From contig UCKU01000033.1 of the NCBI GenBank assembly GCA_900473185.1, positions 1 to 51,217 on the forward strand: DNA of 51,217 nt, read 5' to 3'. Positions 16,332 through 25,217 of the stretch are shown here, in pieces. The translations under genes and the position numbers were made by a program. The notes below the pieces were generated by a model. It saw nothing but the letters and a program-made list of their open reading frames with translations. It had not been told where the DNA came from and searched no databases. How positions within the stretch are numbered: position 1 is the first letter of the stretch; each line of letters begins with the position of its first letter. Source of the stretch: Hyphomicrobiales bacterium. GTDB lineage: Bacteria > Pseudomonadota > Alphaproteobacteria > Rhizobiales > Rhizobiaceae.

Positions 16332-16883
16332 TTAAGCCGCCACCAGCAGCAGCACATAAGCCACCACAGTCACCATCAGCCCCCGAAACGCGATCGTCAC
16401 GAAGCGGTATTTGCTGCGGGCGATATGCGAGAGAATGTCGGCATTTTCCACGTACTGGTCGAAGAGATAGCGCTCGTCGCGCCGGATCGCCGCATCGAAG
16501 AAGGCGTCGCGATGTCTGGGCCATGCACCCCAGAACATCGATGTCGACTTATCGAGCCGCCGTGGCAACACCACGAGGATGGCCGACAGAATCGAAAAGA
16601 CCGAGGCTGCGGCCAGGAGCCCGGAAAAGAGAATGGCCTGCGGCGTGCCCTGCGCATAGCGCGCCCAGGTGAAGACTGCCCTCACTTCGACGGAGCTTAC
16701 AAGAAAGGCGAGCATAAAAGTAAAGATATAAGCGGCCTTCTGATCCGATATCTTGATCTGATCATAGAATATGTCGTTGATTTTCTTGATATGGTCGAAA
16801 TATTCCGAGCCAATATCCTCTGTCGACGGAGAGCTGGAGGGCAACTCCGCAAAATTTTCAAACTCGCTCAAGGAAGTCCACAC
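16332..16883 (-). CDS. DUF5706-like membrane protein (Pycsar-effector family candidate)
   Basis: About 183 aa. Two hydrophobic spans (AAYIFTFMLAFLVSS and a longer ILFSGLLAAASVFSILSAILVVL) are followed by PRR, a soluble stretch (FWGAWPRHRDAFFDAAIRRDERYLFDQYVENADILSHIARSKYRF, named by its parts) and a last hydrophobic helix. The order of a D-Q-K-A motif before span 1, a Pro-Arg after span 2, an acidic helix with Y-E, and a K-Y-R before the last span matches the DUF5706 family, whose founder is PycTM, the membrane effector of cyclic-pyrimidine (Pycsar) defence. The start is uncertain: GTG at 16883 avoids overlap with the divergent gene, while an ATG at 17051 would overlap it. It lies divergently from a FecR-barrel/cyclase operon. 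Confidence 0.7.
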   Translation of the reverse strand: MWTSLSEFENFAELPSSSPSTEDIGSEYFDHIKKINDIFYDQIKISDQKAAYIFTFMLAFLVSSVEVRAVFTWARYAQGTPQAILFSGLLAAASVFSILSAILVVLPRRLDKSTSMFWGAWPRHRDAFFDAAIRRDERYLFDQYVENADILSHIARSKYRFVTIAFRGLMVTVVAYVLLLVAA

Positions 16884-17001
16884 CCCGCAATAGTGTTTCC
16901 CTAATAATACACTTGGTCGCGAAAGCAAGAACACGTGTGCATCCAGCTTGACTTTTACACCGCGCTTGGCCAAAGGGGAAAAAGATGCGGGGGTATCTGA
17001 A

Positions 17002-20000
17002 ATGTCGGGGCTGAGGTCTTTTCTGTGCGCAAGTACATCTCTTGCGCTCATGTCAACACTACTTTCATTTCCGGTTGCAGCCGAGCCGCTGCAGCGCCCG
17101 ACCCCGGTTGCAGGCTCGGTCATCGCCCGCAAGACCGGCGAGGAAGTGCGCTTCGTCGATGTCAGCAACTGGCGCGTCGTCGATCTCAACCAGGACCTCC
17201 TGGATGGAGACGTGCTGCGCACTAACGCCACCGGCCAGCTCGCCATCCTCTTTTCCGATCACACGCAGATCCGCCTCGGCCGCAATTCCGCGCTGCAGGT
17301 CAAGAAGATGTCGCAGACCGGAGACACGATCCTCAACCTGCAGTCCGGCACGATCTGGGCGCGCGCCCAGCGCGGCGGCCAGGGCCTGACGGTCGAAACC
17401 CCTGCCGCCGCTGCCGCTATCCGCGGCACGGACTGGACCATGACCGTCGAGGGCGCCAGGACTTCGATGATCGTGCTCGAAGGCCGCGTCTCGCTCACGA
17501 ACCCCCAGGGCAGCGTCGATGTCAACGAAGGCGAAGGCGCTGTCGCCACCATCGGCCAAGCGCCGCACAAGATCATCAGCGTCAATCCTGACGACCGCCA
17601 GCAGATGCTTTTCTATCTGAACCTGCGCGATGGCTTCGGGCTGATGCCGACCTCGCCGCTGCCGGCCGGCCGCATGGCGTCCGAACGGCGCCGCGTGATG
17701 GCGATGCCGCCCGAACGGCGCACGACGGAAGACTGGCTGACGCTCGCAGAGTTGCAGAGCGCCTTTGACGGACGGCAGGTCGCAGCTGCAACGTTACAGG
17801 CGTTGCGCGGCCGCAAGCTTACCGTCGCCCAGCAGGCGCGTGTCGACCTGATCGAGGCGACCATCGCCGGCTCCGAAAAGCGCTACGCCGATGCCGCCAG
17901 GCTGTTCGAAAAAGCCGCGCCGCATCTCGATGCCGACAGACGCAACATGGCGCAATATGGCGGCTATTTCGCCCGCTCGCTCGCCGACCCCGCCCATGTC
18001 GAGCAGCCGCCGGCGGCCTCCGTCGGCGTCTATGGCGCCATCATGCAGGCCTATACGGTGGGCTTCCTGGAAAACCCGCGTGCGGCCATCGAGATCATCA
18101 GACAGGCGGAAAAGCGCTATCCCAATGATCCCACCCTGCCGGCGATGCGCGCCCAGCTCTCCCAGCTCATCGACGACCGGGTGCAGATGAAGGAAGCGGC
18201 CGACCGCTCGCTGGCGCTCGATCCCGATCATCCGATCGGCCTTGCCGCCCGCGCCGGCTATAAGGCTGCCTATGAGAGCGATATCAAAGGTGCGCTCGCA
18301 GACCTGAACCGCGCCATCGAACTTGCGCCCGGCGCCTCCGGCTCGCTGAATTCCATGGGCCTGCTGCAGAGCGCCCGCGATGCCAATGGCGAAGCCGAAA
18401 AGGCGTTCCTGAAGGCGATCGAGCTCGATCCGCAAGATCCCGTGCCGCATGCCAATCTGGCGATCCTCTATCTCGACCAGTCGCGCATGAAGGAAGCCAA
18501 GCGCGAGATCGATACCGCGCTCGCCGTCGATCCCTCCTTCGATATCGCGCTTCTCGCCCGGGGCCGCTACTACCTGCAAACAGGCGAGCGCGACAAGGCG
18601 CTGGAAGACCTGCTCGCCGCCAGCACCGCCAATCCGGCCCATTCGCAATCGCAGCTCATGCTCGCCGCCGCCCATTACGAAAAGGGCGACCGCCTACCCT
18701 TCAACCAGGCGCTCGACAATGCCGACCGGCTGGACAAGAACGATCCGGTCATCTCCTCCTTCCGCACCGCCGTCGATATCGACGACTATAATGCCGATGG
18801 CGCGATCAGGAATGCCCAGGAATTCCTGCGCCGCTCTCGCGCCCGTGGTGGTGACTTCACCGGCCTCGGCGCCAATGAGGATGCCGGCTCGACGCTGAAC
18901 AACGCCTTCCGCCTGCAGGGCCTGGATGCCTGGGGCCGCTACTATGGCGACGCCGTCTTCAACCCGTTCGAAGGCACCGGTTATACCGACCAGTCGATCA
19001 AGGGCAGCATCTTCCCCTTCGTCAACGCCATCACGTTCAGCGATGATAGCGTCAGCCAGTATCGCGCCAACACTTCGAGCTTCTCCTCGCTCTTCCAAGG
19101 TCTGCTGCTCGATCCGCACATGCTGTCGGGCCGCTCGCGCTCGGCAAATATCCTGCGCACGCCCTTCATCGAAGGCTCGGTCGGCGGCGGCATCAACAGC
19201 GTCGACGGCCACACCCGCCGCACCGGCGAGGCAGAAATACAGGGATTTTCGAATGAGACGATCCCGATCAGCTTCTTCGGCAACCTGACATGGGAAGAAT
19301 TGGCGCTCGATGGCGAATATCGCGACTTCGGCGGATATGCGACGGACAACAAGATCCTCGGCGGCAACGGCTACATCACAGCGACGGTTACGCCCGACGA
19401 CCGCGTGGTAGCCTACTTCAATCATGCCAAGAACGACGGCACGCTAAACGCGCTGACGACAGACCCGACACTCTCGACCCTGCTAAACGACGGGCTTTTC
19501 TTCCCGATCTTTGGCCCCGCCGGGCCACTCGTGCCGGACGAACTGCCGCTCTACCGCACACAAATCAACAACACGAAACTCACCAGCGCCGGTGTCGGCT
19601 GGAGCCATACGTTCTCCTACGAGAACATGCTGAATGGCGCGCTCATGTATGTCGAGACCGGATCAAAGACCACAAACGACCTACAGTTCGACTGGGAAGA
19701 GGTGCCCTTCCTTGGCGGCCCCGGCACCGATATCAGGCCCTTCGGCCAGACCAGCGAAGAGTCGGAATCCAAGGCCTATGTCGCTGCGCTCAGCCACAGC
19801 ATTGGCGAGGGAGCTTTCACCTGGCGCTACGGCATCGAAGGCGGTTGGATCGATGCATCGCAGAAGACCTACTTCCATCTTGACGACGTCATTCCGGGTC
19901 TCATCGACGGCATCACCGCCGGTCCAACGGAAACCGACACCCGCGTCAATATCGGCCGCGCCTATGTCGACCTTCTGCATGACATTACACCGGATCTGAA

Positions 20001-20781
20001 GGGCGAATATGCTCTATTCGGCACACGCCTCGAAGGCGATGGCGTCGACGTCAGCCGGCTCGAGCCCCGCTTCGGCCTTGCCTGGGCGCCGGTCCAGAAT
20101 CAATGGCTGCGTGCCGCCTTCATGCGCCAGAGCCTCGATACGGGCGTACCGACGCTGGCTCCGATCGGCATCCTTGGGCTGCAATCCAATCAGTTCACAG
20201 TCGGCACCGAAGGTTATGCCGATACGGCCGCCTTCCAATGGGATGCCGAATGGACCGACAAGTTCTTCACCTCAGTCGAATATCAGCATCAAGAACTGCA
20301 TGATTTCTCGATCGACCTGCCTCTGATCGCCCTTCCTGCGGATGACAGCCTGCCGCTGTCGCGTGGCCGGATCGACCGTGCCGCCGTCACGGCAAACGTC
20401 GCGCTCGGCAATGGCTTCGGCCTTTCAGCCACCTATGCCTACATGGATTCCGAAAACAAGGATCCGGGATCGTTGAATTACGGCGGCAACCTGCCCTATA
20501 TCCCGAAGAATTCCGGCCAGATCGCACTGACCTGGGTCAATGAGGCCAAGGTCAAGGCCACCGTCGCCGCCAACTATATCGGCGAGCGCGATGGCGACGA
20601 TCTCGGCACCAAGCTCGACGATTACTGGAGCCTTGACGCGCATCTGATCTGGGAGCCCTTCGACAAGCGCATCGCGCTCGAAGCCGCCGCCTATAACCTC
20701 CTCGACGAGGATTTCGAGGTGACACCGGGCGTGCCCGGCTGGGGCCGCGCCTTCAAGGGCAGCCTGAAGATCCGCTTCTGA
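17002..20781 (+). CDS. FecR domain - TPR - outer-membrane barrel fusion protein
   Basis: 1259 aa from the ATG at 17002, which gives a signal peptide ending near PVAAEP. Residues about 35-185 form a FecR domain (GDVLRTNATGQLAILFSDHTQIRLG, in parts; ETPAAAAAIRGTDW; VLEGRVSL). Residues about 270-600 hold TPR-like repeats, for example LNRAIELAPGASGSLNSMG and AFLKAIELDPQDPVPHANLA. The final 600 residues are alternating polar/aromatic strands ending LKIRF, the C-terminal Phe signature of outer-membrane beta barrels. No TonB plug or TonB box was seen. The design places a sensor and scaffold in the periplasm attached to an outer-membrane pore. The stop overlaps the start of the CHASE2 cyclase, so the two are co-translated and probably act together. 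Confidence 0.85.
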   Translation: MSGLRSFLCASTSLALMSTLLSFPVAAEPLQRPTPVAGSVIARKTGEEVRFVDVSNWRVVDLNQDLLDGDVLRTNATGQLAILFSDHTQIRLGRNSALQVKKMSQTGDTILNLQSGTIWARAQRGGQGLTVETPAAAAAIRGTDWTMTVEGARTSMIVLEGRVSLTNPQGSVDVNEGEGAVATIGQAPHKIISVNPDDRQQMLFYLNLRDGFGLMPTSPLPAGRMASERRRVMAMPPERRTTEDWLTLAELQSAFDGRQVAAATLQALRGRKLTVAQQARVDLIEATIAGSEKRYADAARLFEKAAPHLDADRRNMAQYGGYFARSLADPAHVEQPPAASVGVYGAIMQAYTVGFLENPRAAIEIIRQAEKRYPNDPTLPAMRAQLSQLIDDRVQMKEAADRSLALDPDHPIGLAARAGYKAAYESDIKGALADLNRAIELAPGASGSLNSMGLLQSARDANGEAEKAFLKAIELDPQDPVPHANLAILYLDQSRMKEAKREIDTALAVDPSFDIALLARGRYYLQTGERDKALEDLLAASTANPAHSQSQLMLAAAHYEKGDRLPFNQALDNADRLDKNDPVISSFRTAVDIDDYNADGAIRNAQEFLRRSRARGGDFTGLGANEDAGSTLNNAFRLQGLDAWGRYYGDAVFNPFEGTGYTDQSIKGSIFPFVNAITFSDDSVSQYRANTSSFSSLFQGLLLDPHMLSGRSRSANILRTPFIEGSVGGGINSVDGHTRRTGEAEIQGFSNETIPISFFGNLTWEELALDGEYRDFGGYATDNKILGGNGYITATVTPDDRVVAYFNHAKNDGTLNALTTDPTLSTLLNDGLFFPIFGPAGPLVPDELPLYRTQINNTKLTSAGVGWSHTFSYENMLNGALMYVETGSKTTNDLQFDWEEVPFLGGPGTDIRPFGQTSEESESKAYVAALSHSIGEGAFTWRYGIEGGWIDASQKTYFHLDDVIPGLIDGITAGPTETDTRVNIGRAYVDLLHDITPDLKGEYALFGTRLEGDGVDVSRLEPRFGLAWAPVQNQWLRAAFMRQSLDTGVPTLAPIGILGLQSNQFTVGTEGYADTAAFQWDAEWTDKFFTSVEYQHQELHDFSIDLPLIALPADDSLPLSRGRIDRAAVTANVALGNGFGLSATYAYMDSENKDPGSLNYGGNLPYIPKNSGQIALTWVNEAKVKATVAANYIGERDGDDLGTKLDDYWSLDAHLIWEPFDKRIALEAAAYNLLDEDFEVTPGVPGWGRAFKGSLKIRF

Positions 20782-22808
20782 TGATGGCGCGCCCGGCCGC
20801 CCTGCAACGGCTTCAGGCAGAGCGCCCGATCGAGACGCGCCGCCCATCGCAGCGCCCGCCCGGCTGGCCCTTCTCGAGCCGCGGCATCCGTCTTCTCGTG
20901 CTGGCGCTGGTCACGCTGATCACCATTTCGCTGATCTCCCGCCTGCCCGCCTGGACGCTGACGGAGCTGCGCACCTTCGATTATCTCTCGACAGTCGACG
21001 ATCCGACGCCGCCGGCCGATGGCCCGATCATCGTGGCGATCGACGAGCCGGCGCTTGCCGATATCAACGCCCAGTGGCCCTGGCCGCGCAGCCTGCATGC
21101 CGAGCTCGTCAAACAGCTGCGCGCCGCCGGCGCAAGAGCCATCGCGCTCGATATCATCATGGCCGAGCCTTCGACGGCCGAAAACGATCAGGCCATCACC
21201 GCGGCCGTCGGCCCCGATGTCGTGCTTGCCGGCGATGAAACGCTGATCAAGACGCCCCAGGCCGACCAGCTGCTGCGCACCACGCCGCTGCCACAGATGA
21301 CGGATGCCGGCGCGCGCACCGGCATTGCCTCCATCACCCTGAATGGCGACGGCATCTTCCGCAATATTCCATCCTATGAGGATGGCTTTGCCATGGAGCT
21401 TGCAAAGGCTGCGGGCATCAAGGCGCTGCATCTGCCGGCAGGCTCCCTCATCCAGTCCTTCGGCCCGGCCCGCTCCTATCCCACCGTCTCCTATTACCAG
21501 GCGCTGGACCCGAAAAATTTCCTCCCGCCCGATATCTTCAAGGGTCGCGTCGTCTTGGTCGGCCTCAGCCTGCAGAACGCCCCCGAGATCGATCAGGGCG
21601 GCGCCGATGCCTATGCCACGCCCTATACCGTCCACACCGGCAAGCTGATCTCCGGCGTCGAGGTGCAGGCTACCATCTACGACAATATCGTCCATGGCCT
21701 GGCGATTACGGAAGCCGGCCTGCTGCCGGTCGCAATCTGCATCCTCATATCAGTCATTCTGGCTGCGATAACGGTCTGGAAGGCCACGAGCTGGCGCACG
21801 CTGGTCGCCACGGCCGCCGCCGTACTCGCCTTTGCGGCAGTCAGCTATGCCGGTATCCGCTTCGGCCATGTCTTCGTTTCGCCGCTTGGGCCGACCGTTG
21901 CCTTCGTGGCCGTCGCCTTCGGCCAGGCGGCCTTCGACTATACCGAGGAGCGCCGCCAGAAGCGCCAGATCACGCTGGCCTTCGCCCAATATATCTCGCC
22001 CGATCTCGTCAAGCGCCTGTCGAACGATCCCTCGCAGCTGAAGCTCGGCGGCGAGCGGCGCACGCTCTCCGTCCTGTTTTCCGATGTGCGCGGCTTCACC
22101 ACCATTGCCGAAACCATGAAGGACGATCCCGAGCAGCTGACGACGCTGATCAACCGGCTGCTGACGCCGCTCTCGGATGTCGTCATGGATCACGGCGGCA
22201 CGATCGACAAATATATGGGCGATTGCATCATGGCCTTCTGGAATGCGCCGCTCGATGACCCCGATCATGCCCTGCATGCGGTCAAGGCCTCGATTGCCAT
22301 GCAGGATGCGATCGCGACGCTGAACCGCGAACTGGAGCGTGAAGCCGCCGCCACAGGCCGGCCGCTGCATGTGCTGAAAATGGGCGTCGGCATCAATACC
22401 GGCGAATGCATTGTCGGCAATATGGGCTCTACCCGCCGCTTCGACTATTCCTGCCTCGGCGACAGCGTCAATCTCGCCTCCCGTCTCGAAGGTGCTTCGA
22501 AGAATTATGGCGTCGCCCTCCTCCTCGGAGAGGAAACCGCCCGCCTCGTGGCCGAACGTTACACCGTGGTCGAACTCGACCGCATCATCGTCAAGGGCCG
22601 CACCGTCCCCTCGCCCGTCTTTACCGTGCTCTACGGCTCGCACCGCGCGGCGCTGCCGGACCACAACGCCTTCCTGGAGGCGAAATATGCGGGAACATTG
22701 CCCCTCTCCGACCCCGCCTTCGACACCCTGCCGAAAGCCATTCCGGAGCTTTCAGCCTATTACGCGCTGGTGCGCGGCGGCCTTGCACAGGACCAAGCAG
22801 CCCCCTGA
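20781..22808 (+). CDS. CHASE2-domain class III nucleotide cyclase
   Basis: 675 aa. Its ATG shares one base with the upstream stop (TGATG), indicating translational coupling. There is one N-terminal membrane helix (about 36-56), a periplasmic CHASE2 sensor (about 60-305; VAIDEPAL, RAIALDIIMAEPS), three more membrane helices (about 310-385) and a cytoplasmic class III catalytic domain. Metal ligands are Asp435 (LFSDVRGFT) and Asp481 (KYMGD). Adenine-selecting positions are Lys477 and Ser557, and transition-state residues are Asn564 and Arg568 (DSVNLASRLEG). All essential residues are present, so the enzyme should be active, most likely making cAMP. Ser at 557, where Thr or Asp is usual, leaves base choice slightly open. 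CHASE2 presumably receives the signal from the FecR-barrel partner. Confidence 0.93.
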   Translation: MMARPAALQRLQAERPIETRRPSQRPPGWPFSSRGIRLLVLALVTLITISLISRLPAWTLTELRTFDYLSTVDDPTPPADGPIIVAIDEPALADINAQWPWPRSLHAELVKQLRAAGARAIALDIIMAEPSTAENDQAITAAVGPDVVLAGDETLIKTPQADQLLRTTPLPQMTDAGARTGIASITLNGDGIFRNIPSYEDGFAMELAKAAGIKALHLPAGSLIQSFGPARSYPTVSYYQALDPKNFLPPDIFKGRVVLVGLSLQNAPEIDQGGADAYATPYTVHTGKLISGVEVQATIYDNIVHGLAITEAGLLPVAICILISVILAAITVWKATSWRTLVATAAAVLAFAAVSYAGIRFGHVFVSPLGPTVAFVAVAFGQAAFDYTEERRQKRQITLAFAQYISPDLVKRLSNDPSQLKLGGERRTLSVLFSDVRGFTTIAETMKDDPEQLTTLINRLLTPLSDVVMDHGGTIDKYMGDCIMAFWNAPLDDPDHALHAVKASIAMQDAIATLNRELEREAAATGRPLHVLKMGVGINTGECIVGNMGSTRRFDYSCLGDSVNLASRLEGASKNYGVALLLGEETARLVAERYTVVELDRIIVKGRTVPSPVFTVLYGSHRAALPDHNAFLEAKYAGTLPLSDPAFDTLPKAIPELSAYYALVRGGLAQDQAAP

Positions 22809-22870
22809 GCAATTCCGGTAAAGGTGTGAAGCGGTTTTGCGTCCGGAATTGCATCAGAACAAAAAGATAG
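22807..22870. repeat. RIME-type rhizobial palindromic repeat
   Basis: Inverted repeat GCAATTCCGG (22809-22818) / CCGGAATTGC (22843-22852) around GAAGCGGTTTTGCG, followed by AGAACAAAAAGATAG. This is the pattern of the intergenic mosaic elements scattered through Rhizobium genomes. It lies directly after the cyclase stop. Confidence 0.8.
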
Positions 22871-22946
22871 TGCACTTTCCCCTGGCCGTCATTTGCGTCT
22901 AGGATGTCGTCAGACTTTCCAGATCAATCAGCCAAGAAGTCCCGCC

Positions 22947-23639
22947 ATGCCCATTCCCGCCACCGTCATCCCCCTGCCGCAGCCGGTTCTCCTGCCCGTC
23001 GAAGGCAGTGCCGAGGCCTTCCCGGTCCGCCGCGTCTATTGCGTCGGCCGCAACTATGCGGATCACGCCATTGAAATGGGCCATGACCCGAACCGCGAGC
23101 CGCCCTTCTTCTTCCAGAAGAACGCCGATAACCTGTTTTCCGGCAAGGACTTCCCCTATCCGCCGCTGTCATCGGACGTGCATTTCGAGGTCGAATGCGT
23201 GCTGGCCTTGAAAGCAGGCGGCGCCGATATTTCAGCCGAAAAGGCGCTCGACTGCATCTATGGCTACGGTGTCGGCATCGATTTCACCCGCCGCGACCTG
23301 CAGGCCGAAGCCAAGAAACTCGGCCGCCCATGGGAGCTCGCCAAGGCCTTCGAACATTCCGCCCCGGTCTCAGCCCTCGTCCCGGCCAGCCGCCTCGGCC
23401 ATCCCACCAGCGGCCGCGTCTGGCTGGAGGTGAACGGCGTTAAAAAGCAGGACGGCGACTTAAACCAGATGATCTGGAAAGTCCCGGAAATCATTGCAGA
23501 ACTTTCGAAACTCTTCGTTCTCGCCCCCGGCGATGTCATCATGACCGGCACGCCGGCCGGTGTGGCCGCCATCAACAGGGGCGACAGCATCGCCTGCGGC
23601 GTCGATGGCATCGCGACGCTCTCGCTGAAAGTGGTCTGA
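22947..23639 (+). CDS. Fumarylacetoacetate-hydrolase-family protein (230 aa)
   Basis: A compact FAH-fold hydrolase of the length typical of fumarylpyruvate or acylpyruvate hydrolases. Motifs include CVGRNYADHAIEMG, FFFQKNADNL, the metal-binding Glu pair in HFEVECVLAL, GIDFTRRDLQ, and near the end GDVIMTGTPAGV. These cytoplasmic metal enzymes cleave C-C bonds in acylpyruvates from aromatic degradation. The ATG at 22947 gives the family N-terminus. It is 10 bases before the next gene and likely forms an operon with it. The exact substrate is not known. Confidence 0.92.
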   Translation: MPIPATVIPLPQPVLLPVEGSAEAFPVRRVYCVGRNYADHAIEMGHDPNREPPFFFQKNADNLFSGKDFPYPPLSSDVHFEVECVLALKAGGADISAEKALDCIYGYGVGIDFTRRDLQAEAKKLGRPWELAKAFEHSAPVSALVPASRLGHPTSGRVWLEVNGVKKQDGDLNQMIWKVPEIIAELSKLFVLAPGDVIMTGTPAGVAAINRGDSIACGVDGIATLSLKVV

Positions 23640-23649
23640 GGAGGAAGAC

Positions 23650-24180
23650 ATGGCACTCTATGCGCTCGGAGGTGCAAGACCGAAACTGCCACCCCACGGC
23701 ACCTTCTGGATCGCCCCCGACGCGCATGTGATTGGCCATGTGGAACTCGCCGAAGAAGTCGGCATCTGGTTCGGCGCGGTGCTGCGTGGCGACAACGAAC
23801 CCATCGTCATCGGCAGGGCCACCAACCTGCAGGAAGGCGTCATGGTCCACACCGACCCCGGCTTCCCCGTCGATATCGGCGAAATGTGCACCATCGGCCA
23901 CCACGCCATCATCCACGGCTGCACGATCGGCAACAACACCCTCATCGGCATGGGCGCCACCATCCTGAACGGCGCAAAGATCGGCAACAATTGCCTCGTC
24001 GGCGCCAATGCGCTCATCACCGAAGGCAAGGAATTCTCCGACAATTCCCTGATCGTCGGCTCACCCGCCAAGGCGATCCGCACCCTGGATGATGAGGCAG
24101 TCGCAAAAATCACCCAGTCCGCGAAGAAATATGTCGGCAACTGGCAGCGCTTTGCGCGAGATCTCGAGCGGATCGATTGA
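23650..24180 (+). CDS. Gamma-carbonic-anhydrase-like hexapeptide protein (YrdA/CaiE type)
   Basis: 176 aa with a strong ribosome site (GAGGAGGAAGAC). A left-handed beta-helix of hexapeptide repeats runs from about residue 25 to 135, with the metal-ligand histidines HTD, GHHAIIHGC in the expected places. These trimers bind zinc or iron; many related proteins lack proven carbonic anhydrase activity. The last helix packs against the beta-helix. A damaged partial copy of this gene lies at 27253-27340. Confidence 0.92.
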   Translation: MALYALGGARPKLPPHGTFWIAPDAHVIGHVELAEEVGIWFGAVLRGDNEPIVIGRATNLQEGVMVHTDPGFPVDIGEMCTIGHHAIIHGCTIGNNTLIGMGATILNGAKIGNNCLVGANALITEGKEFSDNSLIVGSPAKAIRTLDDEAVAKITQSAKKYVGNWQRFARDLERID

Positions 24181-24227
24181 AAATCGACCGCGGCGGATCG
24201 ACCAAAATCGACCGTCGGCGGATCGAC
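24181..24227. repeat. 22/23-bp direct repeat after a stop codon
   Basis: Two units beginning AAATCGACCG and ending CGGCGGATCGAC (24181-24202 and 24205-24227), differing by one inserted T. They touch the stop codon of the upstream gene. Role unknown. Confidence 0.75.
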
Positions 24228-24284
24228 TAGCGTCGACCACGGGATCGCAGGCGACCGTGGGAGGATCAGGCAGCGAGGCGGTTT

Positions 24285-24983
24285 TCAGTCGGTTGTTGCG
24301 GCAAGGATTCTGCCGCCTTTCGGCTCCTGGACGATGATGGCGCTCTTGAGGTCGCCAGCTGCAGCCGGGATCGGCAGCTTCAATATCTTGCCGTCCCAGG
24401 TGCCGAGACGCGTCAGCTCGTGCACGACATGGGCGTGCGGCAATGTCTCGCCGGCATTCTCGCCTCTGGCGACCGGAACCTGCACGGTGCCCGGAGCATA
24501 GCGGACGAGCCACACGTCGGCGGCGGCGGTCCGGCCCTTCCCAGCGTCGATGACAGCCGCGTTCCGGGAGAGCGAGATTCCGGGGCCGGACAGTGCGGGC
24601 TCGGACGCGATCACGCGCCGGATCTCGTTGAGATTATAGCCGACGGTCGACTGATGGCCGTTGATGACCATCTGAGGCGTGAAAGGGCCGGATTGGCCGA
24701 GTGCAGGCTCATAGGTCACCTGCCTGTCGGTGAATTCCTTCTTCCCGAAAATGTCCTTCCATCCGAGATAGTCCCAATAGGTCACCGAGAAGCTCAAGGC
24801 GAGCACGTTCGGATCGTTGCTGAGCTTGACGAGGTTGGCGTTGGCCGGAGGGCATGAGGAACAGCCCTGGCTGGTGAACAATTCGACGACCGCAGGTGAT
24901 TGCCCAGCGAAGGCTTGAGCGGTGGAACCAAGAGCAAAGACTGCTGCGATGATTGCAGGATTGAACGCGGCTGAATGTTTCAT
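24285..24983 (-). CDS. DUF1223 family exported thioredoxin-like protein (232 aa)
   Basis: A signal peptide ends near AFAGQS, followed by the DUF1223 start VVELFTSQGCSSCPPANANL, where CSSC takes the position of a thioredoxin active site. Then come FSVTYWDYLGWKD and PQMVINGHQSTVGYN. Members are periplasmic, thioredoxin-fold, and of unproven role; some lie near oxidoreductase genes. Here it is divergent from a cytochrome b / molybdenum oxidoreductase pair, which fits a redox context. All four-residue motif cysteines are present. Confidence 0.93.
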   Translation of the reverse strand: MKHSAAFNPAIIAAVFALGSTAQAFAGQSPAVVELFTSQGCSSCPPANANLVKLSNDPNVLALSFSVTYWDYLGWKDIFGKKEFTDRQVTYEPALGQSGPFTPQMVINGHQSTVGYNLNEIRRVIASEPALSGPGISLSRNAAVIDAGKGRTAAADVWLVRYAPGTVQVPVARGENAGETLPHAHVVHELTRLGTWDGKILKLPIPAAAGDLKSAIIVQEPKGGRILAATTD

Positions 24984-25217
24984 GGCGGTGCTCCCTGATG
25001 ATCTGCATCTCGTTCTCCTTCGCAGGTGGAACGCAATTCGTTACAGCTTCACGCACTTGTGACGGCGTCGACCGGATGTCCGAAAAGCCGCGCCATCAGC
25101 ATTTCCCGGCGGGAGGCTCCCGGCTGCAAAGAAAAAACTTCGGGACGCCTGTAACTAATCCCGCTTCGCCTACGTACATGCTGTAGGAACGCGACGGTAC
25201 CGGACATCGAAACGATC

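Noticed and set aside
16884..17246. Upstream extension of the DUF5706-like gene to 17246
   Set aside because: It would run antisense through the FecR signal peptide and domain. Residues beyond 16883 show no family pattern. The true start remains uncertain.
18000..18700. Possible self-standing TPR protein separate from the FecR fusion
   Set aside because: The frame is continuous from the signal peptide to the C-terminal Phe with no internal ribosome site, so one fused protein is the simpler reading.
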